Below are positions 8,597-16,311 of a DNA stretch of 23,829 nucleotides, one piece after another. A model generated the notes under the pieces. That model did no database searches. It was not told the DNA's origin and saw nothing but the letters and a program-made list of their open reading frames with translations. The position numbers and the translations under genes are program-made. Source of the DNA: CAZXYF01 sp964644705 (GTDB lineage: Bacteria; Planctomycetota; Brocadiia; SM23-32); the NCBI GenBank assembly GCA_964644705.1, contig CAZXYF010000028.1, positions 1-23,829 of the forward strand. The letters are read 5' to 3'. Within the stretch, counting starts at the first letter, position 1, and each line of letters begins with the position of its first letter.

Positions 8597-9654
8597 TACC
8601 TTCCTGGCGTTGCGCCATCGGTACTGTCTTTCTTGCCCTCACAATATGGAGCCCGATTTTCGCGGGATGCATGGTTTCAAATGACAATCCGAACGCAAAA
8701 ATGCTCTGGGGATACGCACTGCACGGCTACCCAATTAGCAAGCAACAAATAAATGAAGCTGAAACAACCGCCGGTATCCGGTCCAACATCATTCTCTTCT
8801 ATCTGCAATGGCCCGAAGATCCTGCCAATCCAGCGATAACATTTCCGCAAAGTTCCGTTCGCACCATTCGCCAGCACGGAGCTCTGCCATGCATCTCCTG
8901 GGAACCGATGTATCTCCGCAACGGAAAGGAACATGCTATACTCGCTGAGACCATTCTGGCCGGGGAATACGACAAATATCTTAGAAGTTTTGCCCGGTCC
9001 GCCCGCGAATGGGAACATCCGATATTACTCCGTTTCGCTCATGAGATGAACATCAACCGCTACCACTGGGGCGTGCGCAAGGAAAACTATGGCCCCCGAA
9101 GCCCAGCCCTCTACCGACGCATGTACCGCCACGTTGCCAGCATTTTTCATGAAGTCGGCGCGGACAATGTGGGTTTTGTCTGGTGCCCAAACGCGGAATC
9201 AGTGCCGGACACGTCGTCCGATAATTCGTCCGGATGGAACACCGCGGAAAATTATTATCCCGGAAGTAAATTCGTCGATATCGTTGGCATGGACGGATAT
9301 AACTGGGGCACGACGCGTAAACAAACCGAACACGGCTGGACAAGTCACTGGCAATCTGCAGAGGATATTTTTGGGGATCTGTACCGGACGATCAATACAT
9401 TTGCCCCCGACAAACCCATAATAATATGCGAATTTGCGAGTGCCCGTGCCGGCGGTAACCGAAAAGAGTGGGTCTCGCGCACAATCTCAACATTTGCACA
9501 ATGTGAAGTGGATGGTGCTGTCTGGTTTCAGGCCAACTCGGAACTGGACTGGCGCCTCGAGGCAAACCAAATCGACTCTGAATCGGTCATACAGCCCCTT
9601 TCCCCCGAACAGACATCCGCATGGATTAAGGACATCCTGCATGGAAAAAAATGA
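8593..9654 (+). CDS. GH26-type glycoside hydrolase, probable lipoprotein
   Basis: This 353-residue protein starts with a signal sequence whose end, FAGC with C26, resembles a lipobox, so it is probably a periplasmic lipoprotein. The mature part matches glycoside hydrolase family 26. RFAHEMN at 147-153 carries the likely acid/base E151, and IIICEFAS at 276-283 carries the likely nucleophile E280. SWEP (102-105) and the aromatic stretch YHWG (157-160) also fit. GH26 members are mostly endo-beta-mannanases, with some lichenase and xylanase activities. The start ATG overlaps the synthase stop, so the two are probably co-translated. In known systems a periplasmic hydrolase (BcsZ, PslG, PgaB) trims or releases the polymer, and this enzyme probably has that role. 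The lipobox has F rather than L/V/I at position -3, so lipidation is less certain than secretion. Confidence 0.85.
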   Translation: MIPSWRCAIGTVFLALTIWSPIFAGCMVSNDNPNAKMLWGYALHGYPISKQQINEAETTAGIRSNIILFYLQWPEDPANPAITFPQSSVRTIRQHGALPCISWEPMYLRNGKEHAILAETILAGEYDKYLRSFARSAREWEHPILLRFAHEMNINRYHWGVRKENYGPRSPALYRRMYRHVASIFHEVGADNVGFVWCPNAESVPDTSSDNSSGWNTAENYYPGSKFVDIVGMDGYNWGTTRKQTEHGWTSHWQSAEDIFGDLYRTINTFAPDKPIIICEFASARAGGNRKEWVSRTISTFAQCEVDGAVWFQANSELDWRLEANQIDSESVIQPLSPEQTSAWIKDILHGKK

Positions 9655-9877
9655 AATCCAAACAGAATTGAAAGACGCCCTGCGCACCGAAGAAAGCGCG
9701 GTTCGCGTGTATATGAAACATCTAAAAGCGATCACCCAGCGGAGCCCTCTGAATGATGACCAGAAAAACACAATCCGCGAGGTGATTGGAAAACTGATCG
9801 ATGAAAACAGGAGACATCATCGCATCGTGCAAAACCTGCTAAATGGCCTGCAGACGGGAGAATACTATGATAACTGA
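9641..9877 (+). CDS. Small ferritin-like helical-hairpin protein A
   Basis: This 78-residue, entirely helical protein is too small for a full ferritin but resembles half of one. Helix 1 (about 5-32) contains TEESAVRVYMKHL and helix 2 (about 38-70) contains LIDENRRHHRIV. Candidate metal ligands are E17/E18, H27, E55, H59 and H60; the usual ExxH is replaced by an ExxxHH pattern, so metal binding is uncertain. The ATG overlaps the end of the hydrolase gene by 14 bases and follows AAGGA at 9628-9632. It overlaps the next, similar gene by 11 bases. Both might assemble into four-helix bundles as homo- or heterodimers. A link to iron storage or to the polysaccharide machinery is inference only. Confidence 0.62.
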   Translation: MEKNEIQTELKDALRTEESAVRVYMKHLKAITQRSPLNDDQKNTIREVIGKLIDENRRHHRIVQNLLNGLQTGEYYDN

Positions 9878-10067
9878 TCAGGATGTGAAGGGGTACCTGA
9901 AACAGATACTCGACATGGAGAACCAGATGAAATCAAAATATGCGGAACTGGCTCAGGAGGCAGAAGATGAAAACATGAAAGAAGTCCTCCAAAGTCTGAG
10001 TCGCGACGAAGAACAACATGCCGAATTGGTTGCGGACCTTATGGACATATTTGGCGGCGGGGAATAA
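9867..10067 (+). CDS. Small ferritin-like helical-hairpin protein B
   Basis: This 66-residue protein consists of two predicted helices (about 4-33 and 36-62). Its pattern is that of half a rubrerythrin/ferritin fold: E18 in the first helix and E48-x-x-H51 in the second (RDEEQHAELV). Encapsulated ferritins and other half-ferritins use a similar E...ExxH arrangement and form a di-iron site only on dimerising. I start at the ATG at 9867, which has GGGAG at 9856-9860; eight in-frame codons upstream read through the previous gene without their own signal. It is the last gene of the operon. Its ligand pattern is better conserved than that of its neighbour. No encapsulin shell gene is visible in the window. 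Confidence 0.68.
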   Translation: MITDQDVKGYLKQILDMENQMKSKYAELAQEAEDENMKEVLQSLSRDEEQHAELVADLMDIFGGGE

Positions 10068-10214
10068 CTACCGTCCACATCAATTATGGCCTTGCGTTTT
10101 TTTTCGCGTTTCCCAACCGGTCAGCATAATTACATTTTGCAGTTCACAGAAAACCCATTCCCCCATCAATAAGCCGACGCACCACTTACCGCTGATTTTC
10201 AGCCTGATGCGATT

Positions 10215-12644
10215 TCATTCTAAATTATCGACATCTTTGATCTTGTATCCCCCCGCCCGGTTCAGACGCACGGTTTTTATCTGATGAGGCTGACACTCAC
10301 AAACATACTTCTCACCTATCACAGACATATTCAGATCCACCCCGGTCGTGTTCCCTCCATATTCGTAAAAACGGACGATTAGATCTTCACCATTTTCGGC
10401 TCGTTTTAGCACGGTTCCGAGCGCTGTGTCGGACCTGATCTCCATGAACGAATCCTCCGGCGGGCGCTCGCCCGGGTGGTTCGCTTCATCGACGGTGATT
10501 ACTGGATTGTTGAAGGCGGTCGCGCGTTCAGGAATATTCTCATCCCGCCAGTCGCCATCGTGGGGCACCAGCTTCCACGCCCCTTCGTGCCGGCCCTGTC
10601 CCATATATTCGTAATCACGTTCCTCTTTAACCGCCTCACCGCGGGGGAAATGTGCATACACCGGACTTCTCAGTATGCTCAGGGATGCAACCGAACCGTC
10701 GGCATCGTAGGCGAAAATGCTATCACTGATAATCGAGACTCCCCTCTCCCCCGTCGAGATATCCAACCACTCTCCCGTGGGATATTCGCGCCCCTCTCCA
10801 TCTCGTTCCAGAGCTCCGTAGGGAACCGATGAGGTGATGCGGGGATCGTTGAGCCCGGTATCGAAGGCGAGCTTCAGCACTTTGTTGGTATCTCGCCAGT
10901 CCACTCGGTAACGCCCCTCGATCACATTCGAGTCTTTGTAGAGGATATAATCCCGCTCAAAATAAGAATCCTCACACTCCGCTTTTGTTCGGAGGATGAC
11001 ACGCAGAGGACCATCCTCAACTATCGTCGTCTCCGTTAGCGTCACGTCCCTCATCGGTTCACCAAACTCGTCAATGCTGAAGGCCCAGGTGTCACCCTCG
11101 TCCTCGCGTATCACAAACCGCGCGGATTCGCTCATAATTTCCTCGCCCGCCCCTTTGTCATACACCGAGGCGATGCCGCCCGTTTCCCGGTTGATTTTAA
11201 CCCGTAAACGATCATTCTCAATCCCGCTTTTCGAAATGTGAAGATGCGGTGACTCTACGACGGGTGCCTTTTCCCGGTGAACGTAATACACCCTGTAACC
11301 CAGAGCCGGGATCGTATCCCGAAACAAAAATCTGGATCGGAAACCGGGCAAAACAGAGCGCTCCTGGATAATCTGAACCGGAATGTTTTCACCATCGTGA
11401 TCTGTCAACCGGATGGGCCCCTCGTACCATTCAAACTCCCACGCCCACTGAAGTTCGGCCTCCACCGCGGCATCCACCGGGAATGTGTTGGGATTCCACA
11501 CGACGACCGGAAAACCCTCACCGGACGTATCGATATCCCGTGTCACCGCCTGCAGGGAGTAATGCAATATCTCGTCCGCCGACTGCAAAACGCGCCCGTG
11601 TTTATTGCGAGCATCGAAATAGGCGGGTTTCACCGACGCACCCCACAGAATATCGTGAAACTGGTTAAAAAGAGCGTCCTGCCAGAGTGAACGCAGCCTG
11701 TCCGCCGGGTATTCCCGACCACCAAGGACATTGGCCACCACCGCCAGTTTCTCGGCGTTCATCAGCGCGTATTCGCATCGACGGTTATTCTTCTTTACTT
11801 CGTTTTCATTGATGAACACGCCGAAATCACGGACCATCAGTTCGTCCCTCAGCTCGGGAAGCTCCCCGCACTCCTGACGCTCCATGAACTCCTGAACGGT
11901 CCCGAAATCGACAGCAAATTCGCTACCCTCATCCTCTTTCACTTTCAGAACGTCCGCAATCGCCTGCTTCGTCGGCGCTCCGCCGTGATTGGAGACGCCA
12001 TACAGCATGAGACAGTCGTGTCCGATTTCCGGGAGATTTCCCCCCATCTCCCTGAGATCTTCCTCCACATCCTGCGAGTACGCATTCGCCCCCTCTCCCC
12101 CGGCAAGAAACGCCACCACACTGCTTCCATCGGGGCTCCGCCAGTTGAACAAATTGTCCGGCAGATCCTGCTGTTGCCGCGAGGGGCGTCCGAAAACGTA
12201 ATGATCAATCCCCGACTTCTTCAGGATCTGGGGAAGCATCACATTGTGGCCAAAACTATCCGTGTTGAATGCCGTGTTGGCGCGACGACCAAATTTTTCC
12301 TCCAGATAACGCTGCGCGTACAAACCATGGCGCACGTAGCTTTCGCCCGCTGCCATGTGGCAATCGGGCTGAACCCACCAGCCGTGGACGAGTTCCCACC
12401 GCCCCTCCTCAACTTTCCGCTGGATCTCATTAAATAAATCCGGATCCACCTCTTCAATCCACTGGAACACCGCCGGATCACAGAAGGAATAGATGAACCC
12501 GGGAGTCTCCTCCATCCGCTTCAATGCCGACCTGAAAGTCGATCGGATGGAGGCCATCGCCTCGTCCCACGTCCACATCCAGACGGGATCAAAGTGGGTG
12601 GTGCCAATCATGTATATTTTCAGTGGTTCTGCCATTGCAGCCAT
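10215..12644 (-). CDS. GH38 alpha-mannosidase, cytoplasmic
   Basis: This 809-residue protein is a glycoside hydrolase family 38 member. TTHFDPVW at 15-22 supplies zinc ligands H17 and D19, HGWWVQPD at 87-94 forms part of the active site, and NTDSFGHN at 127-134 carries the likely nucleophile D129. The central helical region and long beta-rich C-terminal half fit the family. GH38 enzymes remove alpha-linked mannose or act on mannosylglycerate-type compounds, using zinc. There is no signal peptide, so it should be cytoplasmic. I chose the ATG at 12644, which has GGAG six bases upstream; the frame stays open to 12842 but the extra residues look non-coding. It is convergent with the exopolysaccharide operon. 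A 147-base gap at 10068-10214 contains a run of eight T but no clear terminator stem. Confidence 0.9.
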   Translation of the reverse strand: MAAMAEPLKIYMIGTTHFDPVWMWTWDEAMASIRSTFRSALKRMEETPGFIYSFCDPAVFQWIEEVDPDLFNEIQRKVEEGRWELVHGWWVQPDCHMAAGESYVRHGLYAQRYLEEKFGRRANTAFNTDSFGHNVMLPQILKKSGIDHYVFGRPSRQQQDLPDNLFNWRSPDGSSVVAFLAGGEGANAYSQDVEEDLREMGGNLPEIGHDCLMLYGVSNHGGAPTKQAIADVLKVKEDEGSEFAVDFGTVQEFMERQECGELPELRDELMVRDFGVFINENEVKKNNRRCEYALMNAEKLAVVANVLGGREYPADRLRSLWQDALFNQFHDILWGASVKPAYFDARNKHGRVLQSADEILHYSLQAVTRDIDTSGEGFPVVVWNPNTFPVDAAVEAELQWAWEFEWYEGPIRLTDHDGENIPVQIIQERSVLPGFRSRFLFRDTIPALGYRVYYVHREKAPVVESPHLHISKSGIENDRLRVKINRETGGIASVYDKGAGEEIMSESARFVIREDEGDTWAFSIDEFGEPMRDVTLTETTIVEDGPLRVILRTKAECEDSYFERDYILYKDSNVIEGRYRVDWRDTNKVLKLAFDTGLNDPRITSSVPYGALERDGEGREYPTGEWLDISTGERGVSIISDSIFAYDADGSVASLSILRSPVYAHFPRGEAVKEERDYEYMGQGRHEGAWKLVPHDGDWRDENIPERATAFNNPVITVDEANHPGERPPEDSFMEIRSDTALGTVLKRAENGEDLIVRFYEYGGNTTGVDLNMSVIGEKYVCECQPHQIKTVRLNRAGGYKIKDVDNLE

Positions 12645-12898
12645 TTCTCGCTCCAGTGGATATGTCTGAACAGTTCGGGTGAGACGTTTTGGTAAACTCG
12701 ACTCACCTGGATCACCTCCGCCTCCGCGAGACAACCATTGCAGGGGTGATATACATCTTCTGCCCGTTTCATTGTTTTCGGATATACAATACCCGTCCAG
12801 ACAGTGTATCAGAACTGCTGGCCCCGCGGAAAATGCACCCAAAATGCATCTTTGCCGATTACTCTTACCGGAGGTTCCCTGTGTTTCATGTTAACCAA

Positions 12899-12922
12899 CC
12901 GACGAAGGGGAACGACCAAGGT
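12899..12922 (+). repeat. 24-base direct repeat, copy 1
   Basis: This copy matches 13002-13025 in 21 of 24 positions, with the shared core GAAGGGGAACGA. Its first ten bases, CCGACGAAGG, also occur inverted at 12964-12973 (CCTTCGTCGG). Confidence 0.7.
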
Positions 12923-13001
12923 CAACGCGACCGAAAACCTTCGTTGAGCACCTTCGTCCATAGCCTTCGTCGGCCGTTTCCGTGGGGCGCCGACCGGACA
13001 A

Positions 13002-13025
13002 CCGATGAAGGGGAACGATAAAGGT
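13002..13025 (+). repeat. 24-base direct repeat, copy 2
   Basis: This is the second copy of the 12899-12922 unit with three substitutions, 103 bases downstream. Two copies in one intergenic gap, with an inverted fragment between them, suggest a dispersed repeat family or the remains of a small non-autonomous element. Confidence 0.65.
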
Positions 13026-13172
13026 GATCGAGGAAGGTTGAGGCGTCCCGAACCCTTTTTCGAGCTCTCCCCACCAACAGCCAGAGCCCCGTGGAGCGGG
13101 ACGATTCAGCGCCATGATCACGGCTGGTGGCATATTCGTTTCTTCGATTAACCGTGTAAATAGGGTTGAATC

Positions 13173-13189
13173 GCCCCGCTTCGCGGGGC
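13173..13189. repeat. GC-rich hairpin (REP-like)
   Basis: There is a perfect 7-bp stem (GCCCCGC / GCGGGGC) with the three-base loop TTC. It is not followed by a T run on either strand, so a repetitive extragenic palindrome is more likely than a terminator. Confidence 0.6.
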
Positions 13190-13221
13190 TCTCAAAAAAG
13201 AGGTGTGGGATTATTCTTAAA

Positions 13222-13256
13222 CCCGTGGCTCCGTCGCTTCGCTCCATCGCCACGGG
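13222..13256. repeat. GC-rich hairpin (REP-like)
   Basis: There is a perfect 8-bp stem (CCCGTGGC / GCCACGGG) around a 19-base loop that itself contains GCTTCGC. It lies 32 bases after the previous hairpin and 14 bases before a third (GCCCC-TCC-GGGGC at 13271-13283), forming a three-hairpin cluster. Confidence 0.6.
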
Positions 13257-13270
13257 CTATGGTTTGCCAC

Positions 13271-13283
13271 GCCCCTCCGGGGC
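13271..13283. repeat. Short GC hairpin, third of the cluster
   Basis: A 5-bp stem GCCCC/GGGGC surrounds a 3-base loop. It is supported mainly by its proximity to the two longer hairpins upstream. Confidence 0.45.
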
Positions 13284-13407
13284 TAACAGCACAAGCGATT
13301 CCATTTGTGAAATTTTCAGGCTGAGACAGTGAACGGGACCAAAAGGCGTGAAACACTAACGAACGTTATCCCTGCCCATAGGGCATTTGTGGAAATCTTC
13401 TTCACCC

Positions 13408-14271
13408 TCAGTCCCGCGAATCGAAAACGATCATATCGCCCACTTCACATCCGATATCGCGGGCGACCACGGGACATTTGGCCTTCAGCAGGTAAACAAT
13501 TCCCTCCGGTCGATTGCTCAACGATTCGTAGTTGCCCTGTCCTTTCGAGATGATGAGATCGGCCGACCGGAACCGCCTTTTAAATTCCTCCGAACACTCC
13601 GACCACACGGCGCCCGGTGTATCGGTACCCGTCTCGATCACCGGTGCAATATCCACCATCCCCGACTGCTGCGCATCGGCCAGAAGAGCATCGTTGATCG
13701 CGGGATTCCCCTTGACCGCCACGGTGATATCGGTATCCGGCATAAATTCAATGAAAAGGCGATCCATTACGATTTCACCCGCATTGTCAGCCAGATACAG
13801 GACATCCTCCGCTTCCCGTATCCGCTTCTTGAGATCATGCATACCGCCCCCCTCCAGCGGTTGTTCCAGACATTCTTCCAGCACCCCATCAACCCCTTCA
13901 TCGGATATGTCCGCATGTGACTTGGCACCCCAGTCCATAATATTTCCGGCAATGGCAAATCGCAGCGCCGCTTCAAACTCATCTTCATGATCCTCAATGC
14001 GTTCTCGCAGCTCATCTATACGTTCCAGAGCAAACTGATTCGCGCGCCGCTTGATGTCAAGATACGGATCGTGATTACCCGTTCTGGCGCGGATCATACG
14101 GTGAATTTTCCCCGCCAGAGCAGGCGGTGGCATCTCCTCGCCGGCTTCGCTGCACATCTCCAGACCACGCTGAACGATCTCAAAACGCAGATCGGGATCA
14201 TCCGTCACCATTTTAACTGCATCAACGCATTGATCGGCGAAACAGGGTATGCATTCCAGATACATTTTCAT
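13408..14271 (-). CDS. DUF89 (AF1104/ARMT1-like) metal-dependent phosphatase family protein
   Basis: This 287-residue protein fits the DUF89 family. C7-x-x-C10 (ECIPCF) lies near the N terminus. The metal-site motifs are GNIMDWG (109-115), LADNAGEIVMD (160-170), SKGQGNYES (242-250), and VARDIG (269-274). Characterised relatives are metal-dependent phosphatases proposed to clear damaged or surplus phosphometabolites. The archaeal AF1104-like subgroup, to which length and the Cys pair point, has no settled substrate. It is the last gene of the minus-strand cofactor operon, 126 bases after the fused ATPase, so it may serve that pathway. The start ATG at 14271 has only a distant GAGGA; a second ATG two codons later is an alternative. 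Confidence 0.82.
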   Translation of the reverse strand: MKMYLECIPCFADQCVDAVKMVTDDPDLRFEIVQRGLEMCSEAGEEMPPPALAGKIHRMIRARTGNHDPYLDIKRRANQFALERIDELRERIEDHEDEFEAALRFAIAGNIMDWGAKSHADISDEGVDGVLEECLEQPLEGGGMHDLKKRIREAEDVLYLADNAGEIVMDRLFIEFMPDTDITVAVKGNPAINDALLADAQQSGMVDIAPVIETGTDTPGAVWSECSEEFKRRFRSADLIISKGQGNYESLSNRPEGIVYLLKAKCPVVARDIGCEVGDMIVFDSRD

Positions 14272-14397
14272 AACGACATTTGTTCCTCTTGGATCCTTGA
14301 TTCAAAAAACGCGGAAGCAGCAAAACACAGCTAAACTTACGCCATGAGATGTCAGCCAGCATTCGGTCAAACTTTACGACGGAATCCACCCCTCGGG

Positions 14398-16251
14398 CTA
14401 TTCCTGCAATGCCTCTCGCAGCTGTTCCCAGATCTCTCGCACGGCCTCAGCCGCCGGACCCCGCCCGTATTCCACCAAATTCTCTCCTTCGGCAAGCGCT
14501 TCGTTCACCTGCGGATCAAAAGGGATCTCACAGATCACCCGTCCACCAAACTGTTCGGCCATCCGGTGGATTTTTTCCGCCTGTTCCGGATTCAAATCAC
14601 ACTTGTTGATGCATACCAGACTCCGCACATCAAAATGGTCGCACAATTCAAGCACCCGTTCCATATCGTGAACGCCCGATACCGTGGGCTCGGTAACAAC
14701 GAGCGCGATATCGACTCCAGATATCGACGCAATGACCGGGCATCCGGTCCCCGGTGATCCATCCCCCAGAATGCTGGAACTGCCGGTCTCCACCGCAAGG
14801 TCTGATCCCCGCTCTCGCACCCGGGTCACAAGTTTGCCGGTGTTTTCCTCGGCAATGCCCAGACGCGCGTGTGACATCAGCCCGTATTGGGTTTCCGAAA
14901 CGTAACTCTGGCCGGTTCGCGATTCGTCCACATCCACGGCATCAACCGGACACACGTATCCGCACAGGCCACATCCCTCGCAGGCAAGATCATTGACCCG
15001 ATACGCCATGGGAGTCCCCACGTCGCTTTTTATCGCCTCGATGGCATCAAAATGACACAACTCAGCGCATCTTCCGCACGCGATACAATCTTCCTCCCGA
15101 ATCGTCGCTTCGAGCCCTCCGTGAAAATCCCGCACCTCACGGATATCGGGGTTCAGAAGAAGATGCAGATCAGCCGCATCCACGTCGCAATCGGCCATCA
15201 CGTGATCACTGGCCAGAGCCGCCAGAGAGCCCGTCACGGTGGTTTTACCGGTTCCCCCTTTACCACTGATCACCGTACATTCTTTGTATGAACTGCCGCC
15301 GCTGCCCTCTGGACGCGTTTCACGGGTCGGTTCGGCTTCCGCCAGCAATTCTTCGGCCGGAACGGGAGGAGGCTCGGTCCCCACCAGCTGGCGCGCATTC
15401 TCAAAAATATTCAACATCCTCTCCTCCACGTCCGGATAGTGATCCACCAGGATGTCCCCGCGCGAATACGTTTCCGCATAATCACGGTTGAACGGAACGC
15501 GCCCGATAATGGGCACTCCCGTTTCGTCCGCATATTTCTGGATAATTTCATCCTCTCCATCCGATCGATTCACCACGATGCCGGCGGGAATGCGCATCTC
15601 CAGGGCCATGTTAAGCGCAAGACGCAGATCATTCAGTCCGAAAGGTGTCGGTTCAGTCACAAGAACACAGCAATCGGCATCCGTCATTGCCTCCACGACC
15701 GGACACGCCGTCCCGGGGGCGGCGTCAATCAACGTCAGGCCATCATCCGCAACATGCTCTTTTACTCCCTCCACAACCGCGGGAGCCAGTGGTTCGCCCA
15801 CATTGAGCTTGCCGTGACCGAAATAAAACTCCCCGCTCGCGGGATCCGCCTCCACCCCACCAATCGATACGGGTTCTTCGATGAGAGCGTCTTCCGGGCA
15901 GACAAAGTTACAGGTTCCACACGCATGACAGAGTTCGGGGAACACCATGACCTTCTTTTTGTCGCGTCCCGGAACCGGAACCGCGGCAATTGCGTTATAG
16001 TTGCAGGCCTCCTGACACTTCCCGCATCCCGTGCACAACGACTCGTTCCATCGCGGACGCATCACCGTCACCTCCTCGTGCTCCGTGAAATTGGGGCGCA
16101 CGAAAAGATGGTCGTCGGGTTCCTCAACGTCGCAATCCAGAAGACGAACCCCGCCGTCCGTTCGTCCATCCCGGGCAAGGGCCGTGGCCATGTTGACCGC
16201 CAGAGTCGTTTTTCCGGTACCGCCTTTTCCGCTGGCTATTGTAATGAGCAT
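14398..16251 (-). CDS. Fused double MinD-type P-loop ATPase with four 4Fe-4S ferredoxin motifs
   Basis: This 617-residue protein is two MinD/ParA-superfamily ATPases in tandem, each with a ferredoxin insert. Unit 1 (1-290) has the P-loop GKGGTGKT at 8-15 and Cys motifs C73/C76/C79/C83 and C108/C111/C114/C118. A linker (291-322) rich in Pro and Glu joins unit 2 (323-617), with its P-loop at 330-337 and C389/C392/C395/C399 plus C424/C427/C430/C434. Each unit would bind ATP and two 4Fe-4S clusters. Relatives in anaerobes commonly occur as two neighbouring genes of about 290 codons next to Mrp and NifX-like genes and are thought to act in metal-cluster handling. Here they are one polypeptide. I use the ATG at 16251; a TTG at 16311 would add 20 residues encoded by a tandem repeat. 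Confidence 0.88.
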   Translation of the reverse strand: MLITIASGKGGTGKTTLAVNMATALARDGRTDGGVRLLDCDVEEPDDHLFVRPNFTEHEEVTVMRPRWNESLCTGCGKCQEACNYNAIAAVPVPGRDKKKVMVFPELCHACGTCNFVCPEDALIEEPVSIGGVEADPASGEFYFGHGKLNVGEPLAPAVVEGVKEHVADDGLTLIDAAPGTACPVVEAMTDADCCVLVTEPTPFGLNDLRLALNMALEMRIPAGIVVNRSDGEDEIIQKYADETGVPIIGRVPFNRDYAETYSRGDILVDHYPDVEERMLNIFENARQLVGTEPPPVPAEELLAEAEPTRETRPEGSGGSSYKECTVISGKGGTGKTTVTGSLAALASDHVMADCDVDAADLHLLLNPDIREVRDFHGGLEATIREEDCIACGRCAELCHFDAIEAIKSDVGTPMAYRVNDLACEGCGLCGYVCPVDAVDVDESRTGQSYVSETQYGLMSHARLGIAEENTGKLVTRVRERGSDLAVETGSSSILGDGSPGTGCPVIASISGVDIALVVTEPTVSGVHDMERVLELCDHFDVRSLVCINKCDLNPEQAEKIHRMAEQFGGRVICEIPFDPQVNEALAEGENLVEYGRGPAAEAVREIWEQLREALQE

Positions 16252-16283
16252 GGTTGGTTTTTGGTTGCTGGTTGCTGGTTTTT
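16252..16283. repeat. Short tandem repeat before the fused ATPase gene
   Basis: The 60-base gap between two operon genes contains a low-complexity stretch built from TTGCTGG/TTGGTTT units (clear 7-base period at 16263-16280). It takes the place where a ribosome binding site for the ATG at 16251 would be expected; none is visible. It looks like a microsatellite-like insertion. Confidence 0.55.
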
Positions 16284-16311
16284 CGGCTGACGCCTCCAGT
16301 TGGAGATGCAA

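Larger units (their letters stand above)
12645..13407. other. Gene-free region of about 760 bases rich in short repeats
   Basis: No open frame here looks like a protein: the frames present are short, low in recognisable motifs and overlap repeats. Bases 12645-12890 probably hold the promoter and leader of the GH38 gene, but I see no convincing -35/-10 pair. Bases 12899-13283 are a mosaic of direct repeats and GC-rich hairpins listed separately. Bases 13284-13407 show nothing I recognise. Confidence 0.7.

Noticed and set aside
10097..10104. Run of eight T between convergent genes as a terminator
   Set aside because: Only a 3-bp GCG/CGC pairing flanks it and no GC-rich stem precedes it, so it does not meet the pattern of an intrinsic terminator.
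13173..13189. Rho-independent terminator
   Set aside because: The stem is strong, but no T run follows on either strand, and it is not next to a gene end.
12899..13283. Possible CRISPR array or integron attachment site
   Set aside because: Only two imperfect 24-base repeats occur and there are no regular spacers, no cas genes and no integrase. The hairpins differ in sequence from each other.
15439..16290. A 283-codon open frame on the plus strand
   Set aside because: It is antisense to the fused ATPase gene, whose P-loop and ferredoxin motifs prove the minus strand is coding.
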